31,082 nt of DNA from Gemmatimonadota bacterium (GTDB lineage Bacteria > Latescibacterota > UBA2968 > UBA8231). Below are positions 24,479 through 31,082 of the stretch, piece after piece. Location of the stretch: assembly GCA_018673255.1 (NCBI GenBank), contig JABHDC010000044.1:1-31082 (forward strand), in the 5' to 3' direction. Position numbers and translations under genes: made by a program. Under the pieces are notes generated by a model, which was not told the origin of the DNA, did no database searches, and saw nothing but the letters and a program-made list of their open reading frames with translations. Within the stretch, counting starts at the first letter, position 1; each line of letters begins with the position of its first letter.

Positions 24479-25983
24479 ATCGATTCCTCGTCCTGGTGGC
24501 CGTCTGTTCGCTCTTGTGGTCTGTGGCCGCCGTCACCGTGGGGGCCCAGGAGACACCTCTGCAGATCGGCTCAAAGTCCTTCACGGAGAGTGTCATCCTC
24601 GGTGATATGCTGCAGCACCTGGCCCAGGAGGCCGGTGAGGCTGCCGAGCATCGAAGGGAGCTGGGTGGCACACGCATCCTGTGGAATGCTCTGCTGGCCG
24701 GCGAGTTGGATGCCTACGTCGAATACACCGGTACGATTGCGCAGGAGATCCTCGGCGCAGATGGCGCTGTGAGCGAGGACAGCATGCGGGTCCGTATGGA
24801 ATCTCACGGCCTGCGCATGACACGGCCCCTTGGCTTCAACAACACCTACGCCATCGGCGTCACCGCCGCACTGGCACAGAAGCATCACTTGCAGACGATC
24901 TCAGATCTGGCGACACATCCGGATCTGGTCTTTGGATTCAGCAACGAATTCATGGACCGGGGTGACGGCTGGCCGGGACTGCGCATCCACTATCGCCTGC
25001 CCCAGGAGGATGTGACCGGCCTCGAACACGCCCTGGCCTATCGGGCCCTGGACGCGGGCCAGCTGGATGCGACCGATTTCTACTCTACTGATGCGGAGAT
25101 CGACTTCTACGGTTTTGCGGCTCTCGACGACGATCGCGGCTATTTCCCGACCTACCACGCCGTCATCCTCTATCGGGCCCAACTGCAGACCCGCGCCCCG
25201 GCAGTGGTCGCTGCCCTGCATCAACTCGAGGGACGGATCGACGCGACCACGATGGCCCGCATGAACAAGCGAGCAAAGATCGACCGCGTACCTGAACAGC
25301 AGGTTGCAGCCGACTTTGTGGCAGAGACCTTTGGGACCCTGGCCGAAGTCCAGGTGCTGAGTCTCTCACAGAGACTGGCAAAGACGACGGGCCAGCACCT
25401 GACCCTCGTCGGTGTCTCGCTGCTGGCGGCGATCCTGATCGCTGTGCCTTGCGGCGTGCTCAGTGCCCGACACCCGAGGCTGGGTCAGGTCGTGCTGGGC
25501 ATCAGTGGCATCATTCAGACGATTCCAGCCTTTGCCCTGCTCGCCTTCATGATCCCAGTCGTGGGCCTTGGCGGGCCACCGGCCATCTGTGCATTGTTTC
25601 TGTACTCGCTGCTCCCGATCATTCGCAACACCTACACAGGCCTGACCGATACACCGGCCCATCTGCGAGAGTCAGCCGAGGCCCTCGGGTTGCCATCCAT
25701 GCGCAGACTGCGTTGGATCGAGTTACCCATGGCGTCGCGTGCCATACTGGCCGGCATCAAGACGTCGGCCGTCATCAACGTCGGCTTTGCCACGCTGGGC
25801 GCCTTCGTCGGTGCCGGGGGCTATGGCCAGCCGATTCTCACCGGAATCCGCCTCGCCGACTCCGGGCTGATTCTGGAGGGCGCCGTGCCTGCGGCCCTGC
25901 TGGCGCTGCTGGTTCAGTGGATCTTCGAGTGGTCGGAGCGCATCTTTGTTCCCGCTGGACTGCGTTTGCAGTCAACGGACTGA
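24475..25983 (+). CDS. Fused substrate-binding protein and permease, OpuC/EgtU-like
   Basis: A 502-residue membrane protein. Residues 1-24 are a signal-like hydrophobic N-terminus; 28-290 form a quaternary-amine binding domain with hallmark blocks IGSKSFTESVILGDML, LGGTRILWNALLAGELDAYVEYTG, FNNTYAIGV and YRALDAGQLDATDFYSTDAEID; 300-495 form the permease with the EAA-type loop ESAEALGLPSMRRLRWIELP. In characterised EgtU-type importers the permease precedes the binding domain; here the order is reversed. Function: ATP-driven import of a betaine-like solute, by family. It overlaps the ATPase gene by 4 bp and lies 19 bp before the proposed start of the EgtD gene. Confidence 0.92.
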   Translation: MNRFLVLVAVCSLLWSVAAVTVGAQETPLQIGSKSFTESVILGDMLQHLAQEAGEAAEHRRELGGTRILWNALLAGELDAYVEYTGTIAQEILGADGAVSEDSMRVRMESHGLRMTRPLGFNNTYAIGVTAALAQKHHLQTISDLATHPDLVFGFSNEFMDRGDGWPGLRIHYRLPQEDVTGLEHALAYRALDAGQLDATDFYSTDAEIDFYGFAALDDDRGYFPTYHAVILYRAQLQTRAPAVVAALHQLEGRIDATTMARMNKRAKIDRVPEQQVAADFVAETFGTLAEVQVLSLSQRLAKTTGQHLTLVGVSLLAAILIAVPCGVLSARHPRLGQVVLGISGIIQTIPAFALLAFMIPVVGLGGPPAICALFLYSLLPIIRNTYTGLTDTPAHLRESAEALGLPSMRRLRWIELPMASRAILAGIKTSAVINVGFATLGAFVGAGGYGQPILTGIRLADSGLILEGAVPAALLALLVQWIFEWSERIFVPAGLRLQSTD

Positions 25984-25991
25984 TCAGGATC

Positions 25992-25996
25992 AGGAG
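25992..25996 (+). promoter_or_regulatory. Ribosome site pointing to an AUU start for EgtD
   Basis: AGGAG 6 nt upstream of ATT 26003, in frame with EgtD. No ATG, GTG or TTG lies at this distance. The only other in-frame candidate is TTG 25946 inside the permease gene, which lacks such spacing. Confidence 0.5.
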
Positions 25997-26002
25997 ACTA
26001 CC

Positions 26003-27019
26003 ATTTCCGATTTTCACCCACTTGACCACGACGACCCTCTCGAAGGTCTGACCCTGGTCGGGGCCAACCAGCACAAGGCACGCGCCGACATCGCAGGTGA
26101 CGTGCGCAAGGGATTGAGTGACGACCCGAAGTGGCTGCCATGCCTCTACTTCTATGACGAGGCCGGCTCTCAGCTCTTCGAGAAGATCTGCGAATTGCCA
26201 GAATATTACCCGACCCGAACGGAGCGGGCGATCCTGGAGAAGAACGCAGATGAGCTCGTCGCCCACGTCGATCACCATGTGGACCTCGTGGAACTGGGGT
26301 CTGGCAGTGCGACCAAGACACGACTTGTCGTTGAGGCCCTGCTGCGACGCCACGGAAAGTTGCGCTTCATCCCGATCGACATTTCCCGCTCGATCCTGGA
26401 AGAGAGTTCACGAGCACTGGTCGAGGACTACGACGACCTGGAAGTCTTCGCTGTTGCGGGGGAATACCACGACGGGCTCGATTACCTGAAAGAACGGGGC
26501 GGCCCGCCCAGGATGATTCTGTGGCTGGGCTCCAACGTGGGAAATTTCTCGCGGCCCGATGCGATCCATTTTCTGCGGCGCCTGCACGACAGCATGCGGG
26601 ATGTGGATCGACTCCTCATCGGCATCGATCTGCGCAAGGATCCCGCTGTACTGGTGGCAGCCTATGATGACGCAGAGCAGATCACGGCTGCCTTCAACAA
26701 GAATCTGTTGACCCGCATCAACCGCGACCTCGGTGGCCACTTCGACCTGGATGCCTTCACCCATGAGGCCCGCTGGAACGAGGAAAACGGCCGCGTCGAG
26801 ATGCACCTGGTCAGTCAGCGTGTGCAAACCGTTCGCATCGATGGAATCGACATGGCTGTTGATCTGGCTATGAGCGAGAGCATTCACACGGAGAACTCGT
26901 ACAAGTACTCACAGGCTGAAATCGAAGCCCTCGCCGCAGCCGCCAACTTTGATGTGGAATGTCAGTGGTTCGACGCACAGAATCGATTCAGCGTCAATCT
27001 CTGGCGACCCATTTCCTGA
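26003..27019 (+). CDS. egtD: L-histidine N-alpha-methyltransferase (EgtD), hercynine synthesis
   Basis: A SAM-dependent enzyme that trimethylates the alpha-amino group of histidine to hercynine, the first step of ergothioneine (and selenoneine) synthesis. Family blocks are ICELPEYYPTRTERAIL, the SAM site VELGSGSATKTRLV, DISRSILEESS, LGSNVGNFSRP and GIDLRKDP. Met267 (VEMHL), Glu297 and Ser299 (HTENS) match the histidine-recognition residues of mycobacterial EgtD (Met252, Glu282, Ser284) with the same spacing. The start is uncertain: ATT at 26003 has the right ribosome site, giving 338 residues; TTG at 25946 would add 19 residues. Last gene of the Crp-ABC operon. EgtB, EgtC, EgtE and EgtA are not in the window. 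Confidence 0.93.
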   Translation: MSDFHPLDHDDPLEGLTLVGANQHKARADIAGDVRKGLSDDPKWLPCLYFYDEAGSQLFEKICELPEYYPTRTERAILEKNADELVAHVDHHVDLVELGSGSATKTRLVVEALLRRHGKLRFIPIDISRSILEESSRALVEDYDDLEVFAVAGEYHDGLDYLKERGGPPRMILWLGSNVGNFSRPDAIHFLRRLHDSMRDVDRLLIGIDLRKDPAVLVAAYDDAEQITAAFNKNLLTRINRDLGGHFDLDAFTHEARWNEENGRVEMHLVSQRVQTVRIDGIDMAVDLAMSESIHTENSYKYSQAEIEALAAAANFDVECQWFDAQNRFSVNLWRPIS

Positions 27020-27029
27020 GCAGCTGTCG

Positions 27030-27066
27030 CCGAGCAGATCAGCTTGCCCTGCCTTGGCCTGCTCGG
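27030..27066. terminator. Hairpin between convergent egtD and the permease gene
   Basis: CCGAGCAG (27030-27037) pairs perfectly with CTGCTCGG (27059-27066) across a 21-nt loop, in the 53 bp between the two convergent stops. No T-run flanks it on either strand, so a bidirectional terminator or 3' stabiliser is possible but not certain. Confidence 0.45.
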
Positions 27067-27072
27067 GCGGGC

Positions 27073-28569
27073 CTAGTCGAACGTGAACACCTCACCTGAA
27101 CTCACTCGCAGTCGCCTGCGAATGGCCTGTGAGATCGCGTCGATGGTCACATTGAGCAGGGCCGTCGCGCCGATGAGGAAGACGGCCTTGTCGATGGCAT
27201 CGGCGGCGATTGCCGAATCGATGAAGAATCCGAGCGTCCGGATCCCCAGGATGCCAAGGATCGCCGATTCGCGCATCATCACCTCCCACCGGTAAAACAG
27301 GAATGCGAGGAATGACCCGTACACCCGGGGCAACACCTCGTACAGATAGCGATCCGTCCGACGGCGAGGCAGATCGGCCCGAAGTCGGAGTGTATTGGCG
27401 TGCCCGCCCGTCAGGTGCCCCAGAATCGCCCCATTGTGTAACAGGATGGCGACCACGGCTGGCAGCATCGAAGGCCCCCACAACTGTAACAGGGCGTAGG
27501 CAAGGATGTATTCGGGCGTCGTGCGCAGCACGATGAGTCCGAAGTTGGACAGGGCCCGCGGCACGCGTGAGGTGAAGTGGCGGCAGATCCCGGGGAACAC
27601 GAGTAGCGTGAACACGGCCGTCCCCACCAGCGCCATCTGCGTGAGAACGATCGTGTTCCACGCGCCGGGAAGGACCTCCGTCAGCGTCAGATCCCACGCC
27701 CAGCGGCCGACCTGCATCGCATCGAACACGACCTCTCCCGTGCCCTCATAGAAACCTCCGCTGCGCATCGGCCATGGCAGAATCTCGTAGCTCAGGAAAC
27801 GTCGGATATTCTCCCAGGATACGTTGACTTCCGTCGAGATGAGAGCAAAGGACGCCACGATATAGACCGGCACGAGGCGGGGCTTCACCCACCAGCGCAG
27901 CGAAGCAATCAGTATGTAGAAGGTGTAGAGCAGCGCCGGTGCTTCGGTGTAGAGTCCTTCCCGGAAGGCCGTCTCCAGATGGAAGCCAAGAGTGGGCAGA
28001 CCGATGAATCCGAGGATGGCACTGGAACGCAGGGCACACTCGAGACGGTAAGCGGTGTAAGCCCGCAGATCCGGGTAGGCTACGGGCAGGACACCGTAGA
28101 AAAAGCGACTCAGACGGCCACTGGCTGTGGGCAAGGCGGCCAGGGGACGCCGATCGGCCTCCTGCAGGATTTCGGCATAGACCTTCGCGAACACCCCCGC
28201 ATAGGGCACCCCGATGGCCAGCACACCACAGATCGGATTCAGCCCCACGACGGGGAGGAAGAGAAAGGCCCAGAACAGTTCGTGCACGGCACGAACGCTG
28301 GCGCACACAACACGCACCGCCGCCGACTGGTTGAAGAAGGTCGCCAGCAGACTGCCACCCACGACCCCCACAGCGAGGCCGCAGAAGGCGAAGGTGATCG
28401 TGTTGAGCAGCGCGTCGCCGGCAGAGAACAGGGATCGGCCATCGGGTGTAAGGAAGCCGATGCCGATACGACGCAACTCCTCCCAGGGCTCCAACGTGCT
28501 GATCTCGAGATCGGCCACACCCATGCAGACCAGGGCGATCGCGACGAAGGCGAGACTGGTGCGCAGCAC
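27073..28569 (-). CDS. PhnE-like ABC permease, tandem-duplicated, selenate-type importer
   Basis: A 498-residue membrane protein made of two similar permease halves. The conserved inner loop occurs twice: R-SSAILGFIGLPTLGF at 181-196 and R-ESAILGILGIRTLGF at 433-448, each preceded by an LPRVY/LPVAYPDLRAY-type helix. Phosphonate permeases (PhnE) usually have one such half per protein, so this fused pair supplies the whole channel. It lies 6 bp after its ATPase gene and is convergent with egtD. The operon (selD, binding protein, ATPase, permease) and the binding-protein family point to uptake of a selenium oxyanion. The start is GTG. Confidence 0.88.
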   Translation of the reverse strand: MLRTSLAFVAIALVCMGVADLEISTLEPWEELRRIGIGFLTPDGRSLFSAGDALLNTITFAFCGLAVGVVGGSLLATFFNQSAAVRVVCASVRAVHELFWAFLFLPVVGLNPICGVLAIGVPYAGVFAKVYAEILQEADRRPLAALPTASGRLSRFFYGVLPVAYPDLRAYTAYRLECALRSSAILGFIGLPTLGFHLETAFREGLYTEAPALLYTFYILIASLRWWVKPRLVPVYIVASFALISTEVNVSWENIRRFLSYEILPWPMRSGGFYEGTGEVVFDAMQVGRWAWDLTLTEVLPGAWNTIVLTQMALVGTAVFTLLVFPGICRHFTSRVPRALSNFGLIVLRTTPEYILAYALLQLWGPSMLPAVVAILLHNGAILGHLTGGHANTLRLRADLPRRRTDRYLYEVLPRVYGSFLAFLFYRWEVMMRESAILGILGIRTLGFFIDSAIAADAIDKAVFLIGATALLNVTIDAISQAIRRRLRVSSGEVFTFD

Positions 28570-28575
28570 CTGCGC

Positions 28576-29316
28576 CTATTCCTGTGATTCGCTTCGGTAG
28601 AGTAGCCGCAAGGCCTCGGCGTCCACATGCTCGGAGGGCATGTCGAAGAAGATCTGCCCGTCGCGAAGAGCGACGACCCGTGGAAAATGGTCGAGGGCCA
28701 GTTCCACATCATGCATTGCCAGAACGACCGTGGCCGCGCTGCCTCGGATCAGATCCAGAACTCGACCCGCCTGATGCGGATCGATGGCCGACACCGGTTC
28801 GTCCCCGAGCAGAATTTCACTGTCGCGGTAGATGGCGCGTCCCACGGCCACCCGTTGCTGCTGCCCGCCGGAAAGACTCTGGACGCGGTCGTGGAGTTTG
28901 TCCTCCATGTCCAGGGCCTGAAGGATCGGTCGTACAGCAGACAGTTCAGATGGCCCGGGACGCAACAGCGTGACCAGATTGCGCCACATTGTGTTCAGAT
29001 CCAAGCGCCCCGCATAGACATTGTGAAAGGCGGACAACTGGGGAACCAGGGCATAGTCCTGATGGATGACGGAGCAGTCGGTCCCCCCCAACTCCTGCAG
29101 ATGCCTCAGGAGCGTCGTCTTTCCTGCACCACTGGGCCCGATGAGGACGACTTTCTCACCAGGTTCGATCCTCAGGTCCACCTGATGCAGGACAGGAATG
29201 TCCTCGTAGGCGATGCTGAGCTCCTGCAGATCGAAGATGGCTGGATGATATGCCTCAGTCCCAGGACCACGGGATCCGTCGACAGCCCCACCATCAGTGG
29301 CTGTTGTGTCCATCAC
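28576..29316 (-). CDS. ABC transporter ATPase (PhnC-like) of the selenate-type importer
   Basis: A 246-residue cytoplasmic ATPase with Walker A GPSGAGKTT at 60-68, signature LSGGQ at 148-152, Walker B ILLGDEP at 168-174 (Gly in place of the usual hydrophobic residue before Asp) and the switch His in LAMHDVE. The overall pattern is PhnC-like. The first 25 residues (MMDTTATDGG to GTEAYH) are poorly conserved and may not all be translated; the GTG at 29316 or ATG at 29313 are equally good starts. It starts 2 bp after the binding-protein stop and ends 6 bp before the permease, so it is clearly co-translated with both. Confidence 0.93.
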   Translation of the reverse strand: MMDTTATDGGAVDGSRGPGTEAYHPAIFDLQELSIAYEDIPVLHQVDLRIEPGEKVVLIGPSGAGKTTLLRHLQELGGTDCSVIHQDYALVPQLSAFHNVYAGRLDLNTMWRNLVTLLRPGPSELSAVRPILQALDMEDKLHDRVQSLSGGQQQRVAVGRAIYRDSEILLGDEPVSAIDPHQAGRVLDLIRGSAATVVLAMHDVELALDHFPRVVALRDGQIFFDMPSEHVDAEALRLLYRSESQE

Positions 29317-29318
29317 GG

Positions 29319-30185
29319 CTACTTGCGCAGGATGCCGATCGCCTGACCTGTCTGCAGAATAGGAGCATACAGGTTGTTGTCAGCCTCGATGAACCGCGAC
29401 CGGGGAAAGGCATCCAGTAACGCACGATCCGTCATCGCCAGCAGCGCCTGCTGCAACCTGAGGGCGAATCCCTCACCGTAGTCAGCATCCACGTCCCCAC
29501 GCACCGTCCAGTTGTAGTCGGGATAAGTCGGCGTGCGCCAGATCACACGGACCTTGCTCGTATCCACATTCCCGGCAGCCACCTCATTGTCCCACACCTT
29601 GTAGTTGAGAGCACCCACCTGGTAGGCGCCGGATTGCACCAGGGCCAGCGTCTTGGAATGATCGCCGCTGAAGCCTACTCGGCCGAAGGCCTCATCCGGT
29701 GACTTCTGAAGGTGCTGACGGATGTAGAATTCCGGCATCAGGCGGCCGGACGTTGATCCCTTGGAACCAAACGTGAACGTGTGTCCCGCGATTCCGGCCG
29801 GGAATTCTTCGGCCGGTGCCAATCCAGTGCTGTGATGGGCGATGAAGTAGGAGACGAAGGACAGATCCTCTTCGCCCTGAGCGATCGCTCGCGATCCGGG
29901 CACAGCCAGGCGTGCCTGGACACCGGACAGACCACCAAACCAGGCCAGCTGGACCTCGTCATTCTTGAAGGCCGCAACCGACGCAGCGTATGACTTCACG
30001 GGGATATACTCGACCTCGACGCCAAGTTGCTCGCTCAGATACGCAGCAACACCACTGAAGCGCTGCTGCAGGCGTGCCGAATTCTGATCCGGAATGGCCG
30101 TAAAACGGAACGTCTGCGATTCGGCGGCAGCACTGAGGGCCACACAACTGAGCATCATCACGGCGAGCAATCTGAGTCTGTACAC
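29319..30185 (-). CDS. Periplasmic binding protein, putative selenate ABC transporter type
   Basis: A 288-residue PhnD-like binding protein with a signal peptide (residues 1-22). The mature part has FTAIPDQNSARL near the N-terminus, FVSYFIAHHSTG, FGSKGSTSGRLMPEFYIRQ, VWDNEVAAGNVDTSKVRVIW and YPDYNWTVRGDVD, matching from memory the family named putative selenate ABC transporter binding protein, which was named mainly from its association with selenium genes. GTG start with AGGAG 9 nt upstream. It follows selD by 43 bp in the same direction, which supports selenium uptake; phosphite or phosphonate binding is the alternative, as in the broader PhnD family. Confidence 0.88.
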   Translation of the reverse strand: MYRLRLLAVMMLSCVALSAAAESQTFRFTAIPDQNSARLQQRFSGVAAYLSEQLGVEVEYIPVKSYAASVAAFKNDEVQLAWFGGLSGVQARLAVPGSRAIAQGEEDLSFVSYFIAHHSTGLAPAEEFPAGIAGHTFTFGSKGSTSGRLMPEFYIRQHLQKSPDEAFGRVGFSGDHSKTLALVQSGAYQVGALNYKVWDNEVAAGNVDTSKVRVIWRTPTYPDYNWTVRGDVDADYGEGFALRLQQALLAMTDRALLDAFPRSRFIEADNNLYAPILQTGQAIGILRK

Positions 30186-30228
30186 GAAAACGGGCTCCTG
30201 CAGTTTCAGGTGGGTAGTATCTGGAATT

Positions 30229-31082
30229 TTAGCGAATCACCAGGGCCGTATCGCCATCCCGTTCCTGAGCGGCACCGACGATGCAGGTGCTCTCCACACC
30301 GGCATCCAACAGGGCACGCACGGCATCTTCGGCCTGCGCCGGGGGCAGAGCGACGAGCAATCCGCCACTGGTCTGAGGATCCACGAGGATCTCATTCTCA
30401 GCATGCGTCGCATTGCGCTCGACCCGGGTGGCAGATTCGATCTGCTGCTGATTGGCGGCATTCACACCGGTTGTCACGCCACGTCCATACATGTCCAGTG
30501 CCTCGTCCAGCATGGGAATGGCCTCGAATTCGAGAGCCAGGGTCACATCCGAACCCTGTGCCATCTCGAAGGCGTGCCCGCCAAGGCCGAATCCGGTGAC
30601 GTCGGTGGCGGCGTGGACCTCGAAGTCGGCCAGCACACTGGCCGCCGTCTTGTTCAGTGTCGTCAGCGTCCGGATGCAGGCGGCCATCGCTTCATCCGAC
30701 ACGAGTTTGTTCAGATTGGCATTGAACAGCACGCCGCTGCCGATCGGCTTCGTCATGATCAGCACATCACCGGTCCGCGCTCCAGCGTTGCCCCAGAATC
30801 GATCCGGATGCACGATACCGGTCACGGACAGGCCGAATTTCGGCTCTTCATCGTCAGTCGTGTGTCCACCGGCCAGCACAGCGCCGGCCTCGGTGATCTT
30901 CTCCAGCGCGCCTTCGACCATGCCTGCCAGCACTTCCGGACCGAGCGCCTTGCTTGGGAATCCGATCAGATTCAGGCAGGCCAGTGGCTGCCCGCCCATG
31001 GCGAACACGTCGCTGAGCGCATTGGCCGCAGCGATCTGGCCAAACAGATGAGGATCATCGACAGGCGGGGTGATGATATCCG
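30229..31082 (-). CDS. selD: Selenide, water dikinase (selenophosphate synthase), 5' end cut by the window edge
   Basis: The 3' 284 codons of SelD, which makes selenophosphate from selenide and ATP for selenocysteine, selenouridine or selenoneine synthesis. Visible blocks are DIITPPVDDPHLFGQIAAANALSDVFAMGG, LAGGHTTDDEEPKFGLSVTG, ATDVTGFGLGGHAFEMAQGS and the C-terminal LVDPQTSGGLLVA. The N-terminal Cys/Sec and Lys catalytic residues lie outside the window, so neither activity nor a UGA-Sec codon can be checked. It is the first gene seen of a minus-strand operon with the selenate-type importer. Confidence 0.96.
   Translation of the reverse strand, partial: DIITPPVDDPHLFGQIAAANALSDVFAMGGQPLACLNLIGFPSKALGPEVLAGMVEGALEKITEAGAVLAGGHTTDDEEPKFGLSVTGIVHPDRFWGNAGARTGDVLIMTKPIGSGVLFNANLNKLVSDEAMAACIRTLTTLNKTAASVLADFEVHAATDVTGFGLGGHAFEMAQGSDVTLALEFEAIPMLDEALDMYGRGVTTGVNAANQQQIESATRVERNATHAENEILVDPQTSGGLLVALPPAQAEDAVRALLDAGVESTCIVGAAQERDGDTALVIR

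Noticed and set aside
1..31082. tRNA, rRNA, CRISPR arrays, insertion sequences, prophage
   Set aside because: No tandem direct repeats with spacers, transposase or integrase motifs, or structured RNA genes were seen by eye; a covariance scan could still find small RNAs.

Overview
The window reads as chromosome of an uncultured, fairly GC-rich, probably Gram-negative bacterium. That rests on a HlyD-type periplasmic adaptor, signal-peptide-bearing ABC binding proteins, and gene content typical of environmental heterotrophs: a formylglycine-type sulfatase, an aldo/keto reductase, a Gfo/Idh/MocA oxidoreductase, a UroD-like protein, an M55 peptidase, a CaiB-type CoA transferase, type III glutamine synthetase and a SMUG1-type uracil-DNA glycosylase. 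Lineages such as Latescibacterota or Planctomycetota would fit, but this is a weak inference; I see no rRNA, tRNA, origin, CRISPR array or transposase.

Left part (1-4940, all minus strand): an apparent peptide-processing and export operon, read HlyD adaptor > ABC exporter without a C39 peptidase domain > CPBP membrane protease > 109-residue Ser/Thr/Asn-rich small protein > leaderless subtilase (cut by the window edge). This is the best candidate in the window for an undescribed secreted-peptide system. A divergent region with a perfect 8-bp inverted repeat separates it from a plus-strand DCC-family gene.

Middle-left (5154-11507, plus): DCC thiol-redox protein; a single-TM coiled-coil protein; then a tight run of sulfatase, two more small membrane-anchored coiled-coil proteins, aldo/keto reductase, Gfo/Idh/MocA oxidoreductase, and a leucine-rich-repeat gene that looks frameshifted near its 5' end. 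A 482-bp AT-richer leader precedes a type III glutamine synthetase with a textbook terminator, followed by a stand-alone 5'-3' exonuclease.

Middle-right (15258-21909, minus): family III CoA transferase, M55 D-aminopeptidase and SulP anion transporter form one unit; a translationally coupled nitrilase-superfamily hydrolase and UroD-like protein form another.

Right part (22154-31082): plus-strand SMUG1 glycosylase, then a Crp/Fnr regulator, an OpuC/EgtU-like ABC ATPase, a fused binding-protein/permease and EgtD (histidine N-alpha-trimethyltransferase, hercynine synthesis). EgtD seems to start at AUU. Facing it is a minus-strand selenium operon: selD (cut by the edge), a selenate-type binding protein, its ATPase and a tandem-duplicated permease. 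EgtD next to SelD and a selenium-type importer raises the possibility of ergothioneine or selenoneine metabolism, but no EgtB/SenA or SenB is in the window.
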